In this document: in pieces, positions 1 through 8,355 of the stretch
How positions within the stretch are numbered: the stretch's first letter is position 1
How the letters are laid out: every line of letters begins with the position of its first letter
Assembly (NCBI GenBank): GCA_020161135.1
Contig: JAIUOB010000003.1
Coordinates: forward strand, 186,001-250,000
Direction: 5' to 3'
Length of the DNA stretch: 64,000 bases
From: Gemmatimonadota bacterium
Lineage (GTDB): Bacteria > Gemmatimonadota > Gemmatimonadetes > Gemmatimonadales > Gemmatimonadaceae
Notes under the pieces: model-generated
What the model saw: the letters and a program-made list of their open reading frames with translations, nothing else
What the model was told of the DNA's origin: nothing
The model's database searches: none
Position numbers and translations under genes: made by a program

Positions 1-1082
1 CGCGCCTGCTCGATCACTGGCGGGTCGAGGACATCACCGACGCGGCGCAGCTCGAATGGGCCGTGCGCTCGCTCGGTGCGCGACAGGGGGCCGTCAGCCG
101 GTGCTTCGCCGCCTTCGAGCAGGCCCAGTGGCCCCTGGCCATGGTGCGCGAGCGCCTGGGCATCCCGGGCCTCCCCGCCGACGCCGCGCGCAACTTCCGC
201 GACAAGGCGCGCATGAAGGACGTGCTGCGCGACGCCGACGTGCCGGTCGCGCGACACCGGCTGGTGGGTACGCTCGACGACGCGCAGCGCTTCGTCGCCG
301 AGGTGGGCTTTCCGGTGGTGCTCAAGCCGCCCGCCGGCGCCGGCGCGCGTGCCACTGAACGGGTCGCCAGCGCGGCCGAGCTGGTCGACGCCATCGCGCG
401 TCACGCGCCCACACCGGCCGCGCCCATGCTGTGCGAGGAGTTCCTGCGTGGCACCGAGCACTCCATCGAGACGGTGAGCATCGAGGGGCGCGCGGTCTGG
501 CATTCCATCACGCGCTACGCCCCCACGCCGCTCGAGGTCCTCGAACAGCCGTGGATCCAGTGGACCGTGCTCCTCCCGCGCGAGATCGACGACCCCGCCT
601 ACGACGACATTCGCGCCACGGCGGAGCATGCCCTCACTGCGCTGGGCATGACCACCGGCGTGTCGCACTGCGAGTGGTTCCGCCGCACCGATGGATCGGT
701 GGCCGTGAGCGAGATCGCCGCGCGTCCGCCGGGCGCCAACATGACCACCATGATCTCGCGCGCCAATGACGTCGACTTCGTGCAGGCCTGGGTGCGCCTC
801 ATGATCGACGGCATCTTCGTGCCGCCCACCCGCCGCTATGCGGTGGGCACGGCCTACCTGCGCGGTCAGGGGCAGGGCGTGGTGCGGGGCATCGAGGGGC
901 TCGAGGCGGTCGAGCGCGACCTGGGAAGCCTGCTCTGCGATCGGCGCCTCCCGCGCATCGGCCAGCCGCCCACGGGCAGCTACGAAGGCGAGGGGTTCCT
1001 GATGGTGCGCCACCCGGACACCGCAGTGGTGGAATCGGCGCTCGCGCGTATCATCTCCACCGTGCGCGTCCGTCTCGGCTGA
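1..1082 (+). CDS. ATP-grasp domain protein, 5' end outside window
   Basis: The reading frame is open from base 3, so the gene starts upstream of the window; 359 residues are visible. It is an ATP-grasp ligase of the carbamoyl-phosphate-synthetase/carboxylate-amine ligase type, which activates a carboxylate as acyl phosphate and joins it to an amine or thiol. Visible hallmarks are the lysine-containing strand and glycine-rich loop VVLKPPAGAGARAT and the metal-binding stretch EIAARPPGANM. The N-terminal pre-ATP-grasp domain is partly missing. The next gene, 53 bases downstream, is a paralogue with the same motifs in the same order, so the two probably act on related substrates or in successive steps. 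The substrate cannot be read from the sequence. Family call firm, specific function unknown. Confidence 0.8.
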   Translation, partial: RLLDHWRVEDITDAAQLEWAVRSLGARQGAVSRCFAAFEQAQWPLAMVRERLGIPGLPADAARNFRDKARMKDVLRDADVPVARHRLVGTLDDAQRFVAEVGFPVVLKPPAGAGARATERVASAAELVDAIARHAPTPAAPMLCEEFLRGTEHSIETVSIEGRAVWHSITRYAPTPLEVLEQPWIQWTVLLPREIDDPAYDDIRATAEHALTALGMTTGVSHCEWFRRTDGSVAVSEIAARPPGANMTTMISRANDVDFVQAWVRLMIDGIFVPPTRRYAVGTAYLRGQGQGVVRGIEGLEAVERDLGSLLCDRRLPRIGQPPTGSYEGEGFLMVRHPDTAVVESALARIISTVRVRLG

Positions 1083-1135
1083 CGGCCGCGCGTCGGCGTT
1101 CGTCGTCCCCGCCTCCCACGATCGACCCCCGCCTC

Positions 1136-2362
1136 ATGCCGCAGACTGTCCTCATGATCACGCCGGGCTACCCCGGCGAAATGCCGCTCTTCACGCGTGG
1201 GCTGTCGGAGCAGGGGGCGACCGTCCTCGGCGTGGCGAATGGGCCCGCGCATGAGCTGCCCGAGCTCGCGAAGCGGCACCTTGCGGACTATCTGCAGGTG
1301 CCGGACCTCTTCACCGACACGCCGAGTGCGATCGCGCAGCTGCGCCGGTGGCTCGGCGCGCGCACGCTCGACCGGGTCTGCTGCCTGTGGGAGCCCGGCA
1401 TCGAGGTCGCCGCGCAGATCCGCGAGGCCCTGGGCGTGCCGGGGCAGTCGTACGAGCAGGCCATCAGGTTCCGCAACAAGGACCTCATGAAGCAGGCGCT
1501 CGCGGAGGGGGGCGTGCGCGTGCCGCATCATGCCGTCGCCAGCTCGGCGGCCGAGGTGTGGGCGGCGGCGGAGCAGGTGGGGTATCCGCTCATCATCAAG
1601 CCGATCGCCGGGGCCGGCTCGCAGGACACCTTCCGCTGCGACGACGCCGCCGACGTGACCAGGGCGCTCGCGCAGCTCGGGCACATCGCCACCGTCGACG
1701 TCGAGGAATTCATCGATGGCGAGGAGTACACCTTCGACACCATTTGCGCGAACGGGGCCATCGAGTACTTCCACATCGGATTTTATCGGCCGCGCCCGCT
1801 CGTGGCACGCACCAACGAGTGGATCTCGCCGCAGACCCTGAGCTACAAGCACGTCGACGACCCCCGCTTGGCCGGCGGCCGTGCCATGGGCGCCCGCGTG
1901 CTCGAGGTGCTCGGCTACGAGCGGGGCTACACGCACATGGAGTGGTATCTCAAGAGCGACGGCGAAGCGGTGTTCGGCGAAGTGGCCGCGCGTCCCCCCG
2001 GCGCGCGTACGGTCGACCTCATGAACTTCGCCTCCGACGTCGACCTGTTCCGCGGGTGGGCCGAGGCCGAGCTGTTCGGCACCTTCTCGCTCGACATCGA
2101 GCGCAAGTACAACGCCGCCTGCATCACCAAGCGGGCGCACGGGCAGGGACGCATCCAGCGCATCGAAGGACTCGACCGCATCAAGGCCCGCTGTGGCGAC
2201 GCCATCTGCGCCATCGACCTGCTGCCCGTGGGGGCCCCGCGTCGTGACTGGAAGAGCACCCTGCTGTCGGATGGCTACGTCACGCTGCGGCATCCCGACT
2301 GGCAGACCACCATGGATCTGGCCGATTTCGTCGGCACCGACCTGCACCTGTACGCGGGCTGA
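1136..2362 (+). CDS. ATP-grasp domain protein (second tandem copy)
   Basis: A complete 408-residue ATP-grasp protein starting at ATG 1136. The N-terminal part (about residues 1-110) looks like a Rossmann-type pre-ATP-grasp domain. Then come the nucleotide-binding segment PLIIKPIAGAGSQDT (about 150-165), the adenine-side acidic segment VEEFIDGEEY (about 190) and the metal-ligand motif GEVAARPPGART (about 280-292). A C-terminal extension of roughly 100 residues follows. It is a paralogue of the preceding truncated gene and probably co-transcribed with it. Such proteins make peptide, amide or ester-like bonds in small-molecule or peptidoglycan-like pathways. Nothing in the window names the substrate; the rest of the cluster may lie to the left. 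Confidence 0.82.
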   Translation: MPQTVLMITPGYPGEMPLFTRGLSEQGATVLGVANGPAHELPELAKRHLADYLQVPDLFTDTPSAIAQLRRWLGARTLDRVCCLWEPGIEVAAQIREALGVPGQSYEQAIRFRNKDLMKQALAEGGVRVPHHAVASSAAEVWAAAEQVGYPLIIKPIAGAGSQDTFRCDDAADVTRALAQLGHIATVDVEEFIDGEEYTFDTICANGAIEYFHIGFYRPRPLVARTNEWISPQTLSYKHVDDPRLAGGRAMGARVLEVLGYERGYTHMEWYLKSDGEAVFGEVAARPPGARTVDLMNFASDVDLFRGWAEAELFGTFSLDIERKYNAACITKRAHGQGRIQRIEGLDRIKARCGDAICAIDLLPVGAPRRDWKSTLLSDGYVTLRHPDWQTTMDLADFVGTDLHLYAG

Positions 2363-2575
2363 CCGTTCGGACCCTGTGGCGTCGCCGCATCACCCGGAGT
2401 GGTGAGCGCGCAACGCGACGCCACCGTGCGCGCACGCGACGAAGCACCAGCGCGCTGGACAGCATGGCGCGGGCGTCACAATAGGCGAACGGCGGGCGGC
2501 GGCACGTCGCTTGCCCCACCTCTGGGTGTCTCGCGCCGTGGCTGCGGCGCGCCTGGTCATTCCCCGAGTCCTGCC

Positions 2576-3049
2576 ATGTCGCCGATTCTCGACGAACCCG
2601 CCGCGGAGCCGATGCGCTCGTACTTCTCGCAGCAGTGTGTCCTGCTGACGGGCATCGCCACCGGGCTGGTCGACGCGCCCGCCGGTGAGTCGCACCGGTC
2701 GCCCACGTACCAGATGGGGCGCCGGGACGGCTACCACGTCGTGGTCGCCCACCTGTCCGCCAGCCGCACGCTGCGCGAGGCGGCCGACAAGTGCGTGGCC
2801 TTCGGCCGCGGCGTGCAGGAGCGCGCCGACGCGCATCCGTATGGGCCGGAATGGGCGCAGGGCTTCGCGCACGCCACCCTCGAGGCGGCGCTGGACATCA
2901 CGATGTACGCCGCCACCGCGACCGTGCCCCCCATTGATCGTGCCCGGCTCCGGGCGGCACGCACGGCCGCGCGGCACCTCTCGCCGCTCAACGGCATCTT
3001 CGCGCAGAAGCCCGTCGACGCGCCGCGCCCCACGCACCGGGAGTGGTGA
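2576..3049 (+). CDS. Conserved-looking protein of unknown function (157 aa)
   Basis: I do not recognise this family. ATG 2576 is chosen because upstream in-frame sequence back to 2399 is Arg/Ala-rich and does not look like protein. The predicted 157-residue product is soluble, with no signal peptide or membrane segment. Its central part (about residues 45-110) looks helical, with YHVVVAHLSASRTLREAADK followed by an amphipathic region rich in Ala, Glu and Arg. The C terminus is short and basic. It lies 213 bases after the second ATP-grasp gene and 59 bases before pyrR, so it may be a separate transcription unit. Codon use and GC content match the neighbours. It could accompany the ATP-grasp pair, but only proximity supports that. 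Confidence 0.55.
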   Translation: MSPILDEPAAEPMRSYFSQQCVLLTGIATGLVDAPAGESHRSPTYQMGRRDGYHVVVAHLSASRTLREAADKCVAFGRGVQERADAHPYGPEWAQGFAHATLEAALDITMYAATATVPPIDRARLRAARTAARHLSPLNGIFAQKPVDAPRPTHREW

Positions 3050-3095
3050 CGTCGGCGCCGTGCAGGCGCTGAACCGGTAGGCATCGGCCGGCGGT

Positions 3096-3101
3096 TATAT
3101 T
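3096..3101 (+). promoter_or_regulatory. -10-like element just before pyrR start (leaderless candidate)
   Basis: TATATT ends 7 bases before ATG 3109, a spacing that puts the transcription start at or next to the start codon. No good -35 hexamer is visible at 16-18 bases, so the call rests on the -10 match and its position. It predicts a leaderless pyr mRNA, which would leave no room for a PyrR-bound attenuator in front of pyrR itself. Confidence 0.4.
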
Positions 3102-3108
3102 GCCGGCC

Positions 3109-3660
3109 ATGCCCCGAAAGACCTCCGTGGTCCTCGACGCGCGCGGGATCGACCGCACGCTGCGTCGCATGGCCGACCAGATCGTCGAACGCAACGCCGG
3201 CACCGACAACCTCATCCTCGTCGGCATCCAGCGGCGCGGCGTGCAGCTCGCCGAGCGCATCGTCCGCATCATCAAGGCCAGTGAAGGCGTCGATGTGCCG
3301 AGCGGTGCGCTCGACATCACGCTCTATCGCGACGACCTGCAAACGGTCGGCCCGCGCCCCGTCGTGGGGTCGACGGAGCTGCCGTGGACGCTCGACGGCC
3401 AGCACGTCGTCATCGTCGACGACGTGCTCTACTCCGGCCGTACAGTGCGCGCGGCGCTCGACGAACTCGCCGATTTCGGCCGCCCTGCCCGCATCGCACT
3501 GGCCGTGCTCATCGACCGCGGAGGGCGCGAACTGCCCATCCATGCCGACATCGTCGGGCGCACCGTCGACGTCGCCTCCCACCAGCGGGTCGATGTCTTC
3601 GTCGAGGAGCTCGACGGCCGCGACGAGGTGCTCATCGCGGACCGCGACGGGGAGGGCTGA
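3109..3660 (+). CDS. pyrR: Bifunctional pyr regulator / uracil phosphoribosyltransferase PyrR
   Basis: PyrR binds pyr mRNA in response to UMP in many bacteria and also makes UMP from uracil and PRPP. The 183-residue product has the type I phosphoribosyltransferase fold and the PRPP loop [20 protein letters not shown] (about residues 101-120), a close match to PyrR proteins. The start is ATG 3109; a TTG lies 9 bases upstream in frame but overlaps the -10-like element. pyrB begins 2 bases after the stop, so this is a pyrR-pyrB-pyrC operon. I see no PyrR-type anti-antiterminator and terminator stem between the genes, so regulation by RNA binding is uncertain here. The family assignment is secure. 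Confidence 0.93.
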   Translation: MPRKTSVVLDARGIDRTLRRMADQIVERNAGTDNLILVGIQRRGVQLAERIVRIIKASEGVDVPSGALDITLYRDDLQTVGPRPVVGSTELPWTLDGQHVVIVDDVLYSGRTVRAALDELADFGRPARIALAVLIDRGGRELPIHADIVGRTVDVASHQRVDVFVEELDGRDEVLIADRDGEG

Positions 3661-3662
3661 GC

Positions 3663-4622
3663 GTGGCCGGCCCCCTCGGCAAGGACCTCCTGGGCCTCGC
3701 GACGCTGTCGGCGGAGCAGATCCGGTTGGTGCTCGACACCGCCATCCCGTTCCGCGAGATCTCCGAGCGCGCCATCAAGAAGGTGCCGACGCTCCGTGGC
3801 GCGACGATCGTCAACCTGTTCTTCGAAGCCTCGACCCGCACGCGCATCTCGTTCGAGTTTGCCGAGAAGCGCCTCAGCGCCGACACGGTGAACGTCGCGG
3901 CCGCCGGCAGCAGCGTATCGAAGGGCGAGACGCTCGTCGACACTGCGCGCAATCTCGAGGCGATGAAGATCGACATGGTCGTCATCCGCCACGCGGCCTC
4001 GGGCGCGGCACGCTTCCTTGCCGAGCGGATCGAATCGAACGTCATCAACGCCGGCGACGGCACGCACGAGCATCCGACACAGGGACTGCTCGACCTCATG
4101 ACGCTGCGCGACCGGTTCGGCGACCTCACCGGCAAGCGGGTCTGCATCGTGGGCGACGTGCTGCACTCGCGTGTCGCCCGCTCGAACATCTGGGGCCTGA
4201 CCAAGCTGGGCGCCGAAGTGGCCGTGTGCGGCCCGCGCTCGCTGCTCCCCAACGCGATCGGCGAGATGGGCGTCACCGTCTTCGACCGCATCGAGGACGC
4301 CATCGAGTGGGCCGATGCGCTCAACGTGCTGCGCCTGCAGCTCGAGCGCATGCAGGCGGGCTACATCCCGTCGCTGCGTGAGTACAATCGCGTCTTCGGC
4401 GTCACCAGCGCGCGCCTCGAGCGGGCGCCGCGCGATCTCATCGTGTTGCACCCCGGTCCCATGAACCGCGGCGTCGAGATCGACAGCGACGTTGCCGACG
4501 GACCGCACTCCGTCATCCTCGATCAGGTCACGAACGGCGTCGCCGTCCGCATGGCCGTCCTCTACCTTCTCGCCGGCGGCAAGCCGGAGCTGGCCGAAGC
4601 GGCCAAGAAAGGAACCGCCTGA
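3663..4622 (+). CDS. pyrB: Aspartate carbamoyltransferase catalytic subunit
   Basis: PyrB condenses carbamoyl phosphate with aspartate, the committed step of pyrimidine synthesis. The 319-residue length is normal. The carbamoyl-phosphate loop is intact as [13 protein letters not shown] (about residues 55-68), and the conserved HPTQGLLDL and [11 protein letters not shown] segments are present near residues 138 and 260. The start is GTG 3663, two bases after the pyrR stop, giving a natural N terminus; the frame also extends upstream but there it would overlap pyrR. The gene ends in a TGATG junction with pyrC. No regulatory PyrI subunit gene lies nearby, so the enzyme probably works as a catalytic trimer or in complex with PyrC. 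Confidence 0.96.
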   Translation: MAGPLGKDLLGLATLSAEQIRLVLDTAIPFREISERAIKKVPTLRGATIVNLFFEASTRTRISFEFAEKRLSADTVNVAAAGSSVSKGETLVDTARNLEAMKIDMVVIRHAASGAARFLAERIESNVINAGDGTHEHPTQGLLDLMTLRDRFGDLTGKRVCIVGDVLHSRVARSNIWGLTKLGAEVAVCGPRSLLPNAIGEMGVTVFDRIEDAIEWADALNVLRLQLERMQAGYIPSLREYNRVFGVTSARLERAPRDLIVLHPGPMNRGVEIDSDVADGPHSVILDQVTNGVAVRMAVLYLLAGGKPELAEAAKKGTA

Positions 4623-5923
4623 TGTCGATTCCGTCGCAAACGCGTGACCTGCTGCTCAAGGGCGGCCGCATCGTCGATCCCTCACAGGGGCTCGACGCGG
4701 TCGGTGATGTGCTTCTTCGCGACGGCCGGGTCGAGGCGTGCGGGGGCACGCTGGGCGCGCCCGACGGCGCGGAGGTCATCGACGTGGCAGGGCTCGTCGT
4801 GGCCCCCGGCTTCATCGACGTGCACGTGCACCTGCGTGAGCCGGGGCGCGAAGACGTCGAGACCGTCGCGACCGGCGCGCACAGCGCGGTGGCGGGCGGT
4901 TTCACCGGTGTGTGCGCGATGCCCAACACCAAGCCGGTCACCGACAACCAGGCCACCGTCGGGTTCGTGAAGCGGCAGGGCGAGGCGGCGGGCTTCGCCC
5001 GCGTGTATCCCTACGGCGCCATCTCGCTGGGCCAGAAGGGCGAGGTGCTCGCCGAGTTCGGGGAGATGGTGGCGGCCGGCGCCGTCGCGTTCAGCGACGA
5101 CGGCAAGCCGGTCGAGAGCGCGCACCTCATGCGCACCGCGCTCGAGTACGCGCGCGCCTTCAACGTGCCGGTCGCCGAGCACTGTGAGGACATGACCCTC
5201 GCGCGCGGCGGCTCGATGAATGAGGGGCTCATGAGTGCCAAGCTTGGCCTCAAGGGCATCCCGGCCGAGGCGGAGGAGATCTACGTCATTCGCGACATCC
5301 TGCTCGCCAAGCGGACCGGCGGCCACATCCATCTCTGCCACCTCAGCACGAAGGGCTCCGTGGAACTCGTGCGGTGGGGCAAGGAGCGCGGCATCAATGT
5401 CACCGCCGAGGTGTGCTCGCATCACATCTCGCTCACCGAGGCGGCGGTGGACGGCTACAACACCAACGCCAAGATGAACCCGCCGCTGCGCACGCAGGAG
5501 GATGTCGAGGCGCTCCAGCAGGGGCTTGCCGATGGCACCATCGACCTCCTCGTCACCGACCACGCGCCGCACCACTACGACGAGAAGGAGCGCGAGTTCG
5601 CGGACGCGCCCAACGGCATCGTCGGACTCGAGACCGCGCTCGGTGTGAACTGCACCTATCTCCTGCATCCGGGCATCATCTCGCTCGCGCAGATGGTCGA
5701 CGCGATGAGCTGCAAGCAGGCGAAGATCTTCCACCTGCCCGGCGGCTCCCTCGCGCGCGGACAGGTGGGCGATGTCACGGTGTTCGATCCGTCGCGCCCC
5801 TGGACGTGCGACCCGAAGCAGTTCCGCTCGAAGGGGCGCAACACACCGTACGGCGGACACACGTTCACCGGTCAGTCGCGCCTCACCGTGGTGGGCGGAC
5901 GTGTCGTGCACCGCGCGCAGTAG
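4622..5923 (+). CDS. pyrC: Dihydroorotase
   Basis: PyrC cyclises carbamoyl aspartate to dihydroorotate. The 433-residue length and motif order fit class I (long) dihydroorotase of the amidohydrolase superfamily. The first metal-binding motif is FIDVHVHLREPG (about residues 58-69); later metal ligands are seen in HCED, HICHLS-like and TDHAPHH segments (about 190, 237 and 310). The gene shares one base with the pyrB stop. Class I PyrC commonly forms a complex with PyrB, in line with their coupling here. Reasonable alternatives such as hydantoinase are disfavoured by the REPG motif and the operon context. Confidence 0.95.
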   Translation: MSIPSQTRDLLLKGGRIVDPSQGLDAVGDVLLRDGRVEACGGTLGAPDGAEVIDVAGLVVAPGFIDVHVHLREPGREDVETVATGAHSAVAGGFTGVCAMPNTKPVTDNQATVGFVKRQGEAAGFARVYPYGAISLGQKGEVLAEFGEMVAAGAVAFSDDGKPVESAHLMRTALEYARAFNVPVAEHCEDMTLARGGSMNEGLMSAKLGLKGIPAEAEEIYVIRDILLAKRTGGHIHLCHLSTKGSVELVRWGKERGINVTAEVCSHHISLTEAAVDGYNTNAKMNPPLRTQEDVEALQQGLADGTIDLLVTDHAPHHYDEKEREFADAPNGIVGLETALGVNCTYLLHPGIISLAQMVDAMSCKQAKIFHLPGGSLARGQVGDVTVFDPSRPWTCDPKQFRSKGRNTPYGGHTFTGQSRLTVVGGRVVHRAQ

Positions 5924-5932
5924 CGCCGTCGC

Positions 5933-6652
5933 GTGACCGTCGTCACGCCGCACGAACGCGACGCGCAGGCCCGTGCGCTCGCCGAGGTGTGTCGGCGGTT
6001 GCACGGGCGGGGGCTGCTCGCGGGGGCGGAGGGGAATGTCTCGGTGCGCCTCGCCGACGGCTCGCTGCTCGTCACCGCGTCCGGCATCGACAAGGCCAGC
6101 GCAACCGCCGACGACATCGTGCGACTGCACGCCGACGGCACGGACCATCACGATGGTCCGCGCCGGGGCGGCGACGGTGACGGGGGGGCGGATACCGGAC
6201 GACGTCGCGCGTCGTCGGAAGTCGGGATGCACCTGGCCATCTATGCCGCGCGACGCGACGTCGGGGCCATCGTGCACGCTCATCCCCCCGTGGCCACGGG
6301 CTTCGCGCTCGCGGGCGAGGGCATGCCGCACGACTTGCTGCCGGAGTTGCCGGTCGTCGTGGGACCGGTGGCACTCGTGCCGTACGGCCGTCCCGGCACG
6401 CCGGCGCTGGCCTCCGCGATGACGCCCTTCCTCCCCGCGCACGAGGTGTTCCTGCTCGCGAATCACGGCGTCACGACGGTCGGCCGCTCGCTCACCGACG
6501 CACTGTTGCGCATGGAGAGTGTCGAGCAGGCGGCCCGCATCATCACCGTCGCGCGCCTCCTGGGCGGCGCGCGTCCCCTGCCGCCCGGTGAAGGCGACGC
6601 GCTTGCCGCGCTGCGTCACGTCGGTGAGCTTCCCACGCATCGAGTCCCCTGA
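5933..6652 (+). CDS. Class II aldolase/adducin family protein
   Basis: A 239-residue protein of the zinc-dependent class II aldolase family, which includes L-fuculose-phosphate aldolase, ribulose-5-phosphate 4-epimerase and methylthioribulose-1-phosphate dehydratase. The N-terminal phosphate-binding part (GAEGNVSVRL, then SGI) is near residues 25-50. The SSEVGMHLAIY segment precedes the zinc-binding HAHPP (about 120), and a third ligand His sits in ANHGVTTVG (about 175). GTG 5933 is 9 bases after pyrC. The loop between DIVRLHADG and SSEVGM is longer than usual and Gly/Asp/Arg-rich; another frame there reads more like the family (see findings). The substrate cannot be assigned. Confidence 0.82.
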   Translation: MTVVTPHERDAQARALAEVCRRLHGRGLLAGAEGNVSVRLADGSLLVTASGIDKASATADDIVRLHADGTDHHDGPRRGGDGDGGADTGRRRASSEVGMHLAIYAARRDVGAIVHAHPPVATGFALAGEGMPHDLLPELPVVVGPVALVPYGRPGTPALASAMTPFLPAHEVFLLANHGVTTVGRSLTDALLRMESVEQAARIITVARLLGGARPLPPGEGDALAALRHVGELPTHRVP

Positions 6653-6666
6653 CGGAGTTTCGCGAC

Positions 6667-7857
6667 GTGTCCATCGACGAAGTACGCGCGCTCGTGGCCG
6701 AGCGCCAACGGTACGACGACTGGCTGAGTGCGCTCGACGCGCGTCAGGCCGAGACGCCGGAGCGCGTCTTCCTGCGGGTGCGCGCAGACTATGCGCAGCG
6801 TCGTGAGGAGGTGCTCGCACGCCTGCACACGCATGTCGACGCACTCGCCGCGCTCGCCGAGGAGCTCGGTGGACGGCTGCAGCAGCTCGATGGCGAGGTC
6901 GAAGGACTCGAAGACCGGCGCATGGAGGCGATGCTGCGCACCGCCGTCGGTGAGTATGACGGCAACACGTGGGACACGCTGCGCGACGAGGTCGAGGCGC
7001 ACCTTTCGCGGCTCACCGACGAGCGCGGGTCGGTGCAGATGGAGCTCGACGAGATTCGCGCGCTGCTCGAGCAGGCACGCCCGGCCGCGAGTGCTCCCAC
7101 GCCGGTCGAGGTGGTCGCGGAGCCGGTGGCGGAGCTGGTCGCTGAGCCGGCGGTGGCGCCGAGTGTGGAGGCGCTCCCGAGCTCGAGCGACGCGCACGCG
7201 TCGGTGCATACGCCCGACGACGATGTGGGCGGCGCGATCGAGGCGGACATCGTCGAGGTGACGATGGTCGAGGCGGTCACGGTCGAGCCGGTGACGATGG
7301 AGCCGGTGGCGATCGAGCCGATGACGGTCGACACCACCGAGCTCGCGGTCGAGGCAGTGAGCGAGACCGTCGACATCGTGGTGGTCGACGACACCGTCGA
7401 GGCGCTGCCGGCCGAGATTCCCCTCTTCTTCGACCCGCCCGCGGGTGACGTCGATGATGCCCTGCGCCTGTTCGCGGAGACGCCGCCGACACCCGCACCC
7501 GTGGTGCTGCCGCCCACGGAACCGGTGGGCTTCACCGCCCCCGAGCTGCCGCCGCCGCCGGCCACGCCGCCGTCGGTCCGCGCGGTTCCTCCCATGCCTC
7601 AGGTCGCCCCCGCTGCGGACCCGTTCGACGACCTCGCCTTCCTGCGGTCGGTCACGGAGCCGGAGCAGGGAAGTGGCGTGCACGATCCGCTGCGGGCGGG
7701 CGCGGCGCCGGTCGCGCCGACATCGGCCGCGTCCAGCGCACCGTCTCCAGCGACGGACGCGCCGCAGAAGACGTTGCGGTGCACCGAGTGTGGCACCATG
7801 AACCTGCCCACCGAGTGGTACTGCGAGCGGTGTGGGGGAGAGCTGGCGACGTTCTGA
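6667..7857 (+). CDS. Coiled-coil protein with C-terminal zinc ribbon
   Basis: A 396-residue protein without a recognised full-length family. The N-terminal 130 residues are Arg/Glu/Leu-rich and look like a coiled coil. Residues of about 140-260 are acidic and low-complexity, with degenerate Val-Glu-Pro-Val/Met-Glu-Pro repeats. A Pro-rich linker follows. The last 30 residues form a zinc ribbon with two Cys pairs, CTEC and CERC, 15 residues apart. It has no signal peptide, so it is probably cytoplasmic. The start is GTG 6667, 14 bases after the aldolase. The zinc ribbon may bind nucleic acid or protein, but the function is unknown. It is the last gene before the bidirectional hairpin at 7901-7932. 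Confidence 0.7.
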   Translation: MSIDEVRALVAERQRYDDWLSALDARQAETPERVFLRVRADYAQRREEVLARLHTHVDALAALAEELGGRLQQLDGEVEGLEDRRMEAMLRTAVGEYDGNTWDTLRDEVEAHLSRLTDERGSVQMELDEIRALLEQARPAASAPTPVEVVAEPVAELVAEPAVAPSVEALPSSSDAHASVHTPDDDVGGAIEADIVEVTMVEAVTVEPVTMEPVAIEPMTVDTTELAVEAVSETVDIVVVDDTVEALPAEIPLFFDPPAGDVDDALRLFAETPPTPAPVVLPPTEPVGFTAPELPPPPATPPSVRAVPPMPQVAPAADPFDDLAFLRSVTEPEQGSGVHDPLRAGAAPVAPTSAASSAPSPATDAPQKTLRCTECGTMNLPTEWYCERCGGELATF

Positions 7858-7900
7858 TCAGGTCCCTCGGGGGAGCGTCCATCGCGGCGCCGGAACGACA

Positions 7901-7932
7901 GAGGGGCCGGACTCGTCAGAGTCCGGCCCCTC
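7901..7932. terminator. Bidirectional hairpin terminator
   Basis: A perfect 14-base-pair inverted repeat (7901-7914 with 7919-7932) with a 4-base loop lies between two convergent genes, the zinc-ribbon gene and rpsT. T-tracts are weak on both sides, but position and stem strength suit a shared terminator. Confidence 0.75.
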
Positions 7933-7955
7933 GTTCGTCTCGCAACCTTTCCCGC

Positions 7956-8201
7956 TTACGCGGCGGCCTTGGCCATCTTGGCGAGGCGGCTCTTCTGGCG
8001 CGCGGCGGCGTTCTTGTGGATGAGTCCCTTGCGCGCCGCGCGATCGAGCAGCGCGGTCGCCGACTTCCGCTCGGCCTCGCTGGACGACGCCGCCTTGGCC
8101 TTCTTCACGGCAGTACGAAGCGCGGAACGCTGCGCGCGGTTGCGCACGGCGGCCGCCCGCGACTTGCGAAGATCCTTCTTGGCGGACTGAATGTTCGGCA
8201 C
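7956..8201 (-). CDS. rpsT: 30S ribosomal protein S20
   Basis: S20 is a primary 16S-binding protein of the small subunit. The 81-residue product starts at GTG 8201 with PNIQSAKKDLRKS, the family's characteristic N terminus, and is rich in Lys, Arg and Ala throughout. A GGAG ribosome site lies 6 bases before this GTG on the minus strand, which decides the start although the frame is open further upstream. It is transcribed alone from the promoter at 8296-8324 through a leader of about 88 bases containing two small hairpins, and ends at the hairpin 7901-7932. S20 synthesis is autoregulated in some bacteria, and the structured leader would allow this. Confidence 0.96.
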   Translation of the reverse strand: MPNIQSAKKDLRKSRAAAVRNRAQRSALRTAVKKAKAASSSEAERKSATALLDRAARKGLIHKNAAARQKSRLAKMAKAAA

Positions 8202-8219
8202 GAACGACTCCTCTGAACC

Positions 8220-8259
8220 GGTCCGGTGGACCGAAAGGTCTGGCAGGCCGGAACCGGCC
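8220..8259 (-). promoter_or_regulatory. Structured 5' leader of rpsT
   Basis: Two adjacent inverted repeats lie in the transcribed leader: GGTCC/GGACC at 8220-8232 and GGCCG/CGGCC at 8246-8259. Both are upstream of the GGAG ribosome site. They could be a control element for S20 synthesis; no known family was recognised. Confidence 0.4.
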
Positions 8260-8295
8260 CGATGGTGACTGATGCCTGCAGAAGCAAGACCGGGA

Positions 8296-8324
8296 AACGT
8301 AGCCGACCCCTTCGTGACGGTCAA
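8296..8324 (-). promoter_or_regulatory. rpsT promoter
   Basis: Read on the minus strand: TTGACC (8324-8319), 17-base spacer, TACGTT (8301-8296). The predicted start is near 8289. It diverges from the promoter at 8356-8384. Confidence 0.75.
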
Positions 8325-8355
8325 GCGGCTGACCCGTTCGCCATGATCGCCTGCT

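Noticed and set aside
4682..6844. A 720-codon minus-strand open frame opposite pyrC and the aldolase
   Set aside because: It is a GC-composition shadow of genes with clear motifs on the plus strand and lacks any recognisable domain.
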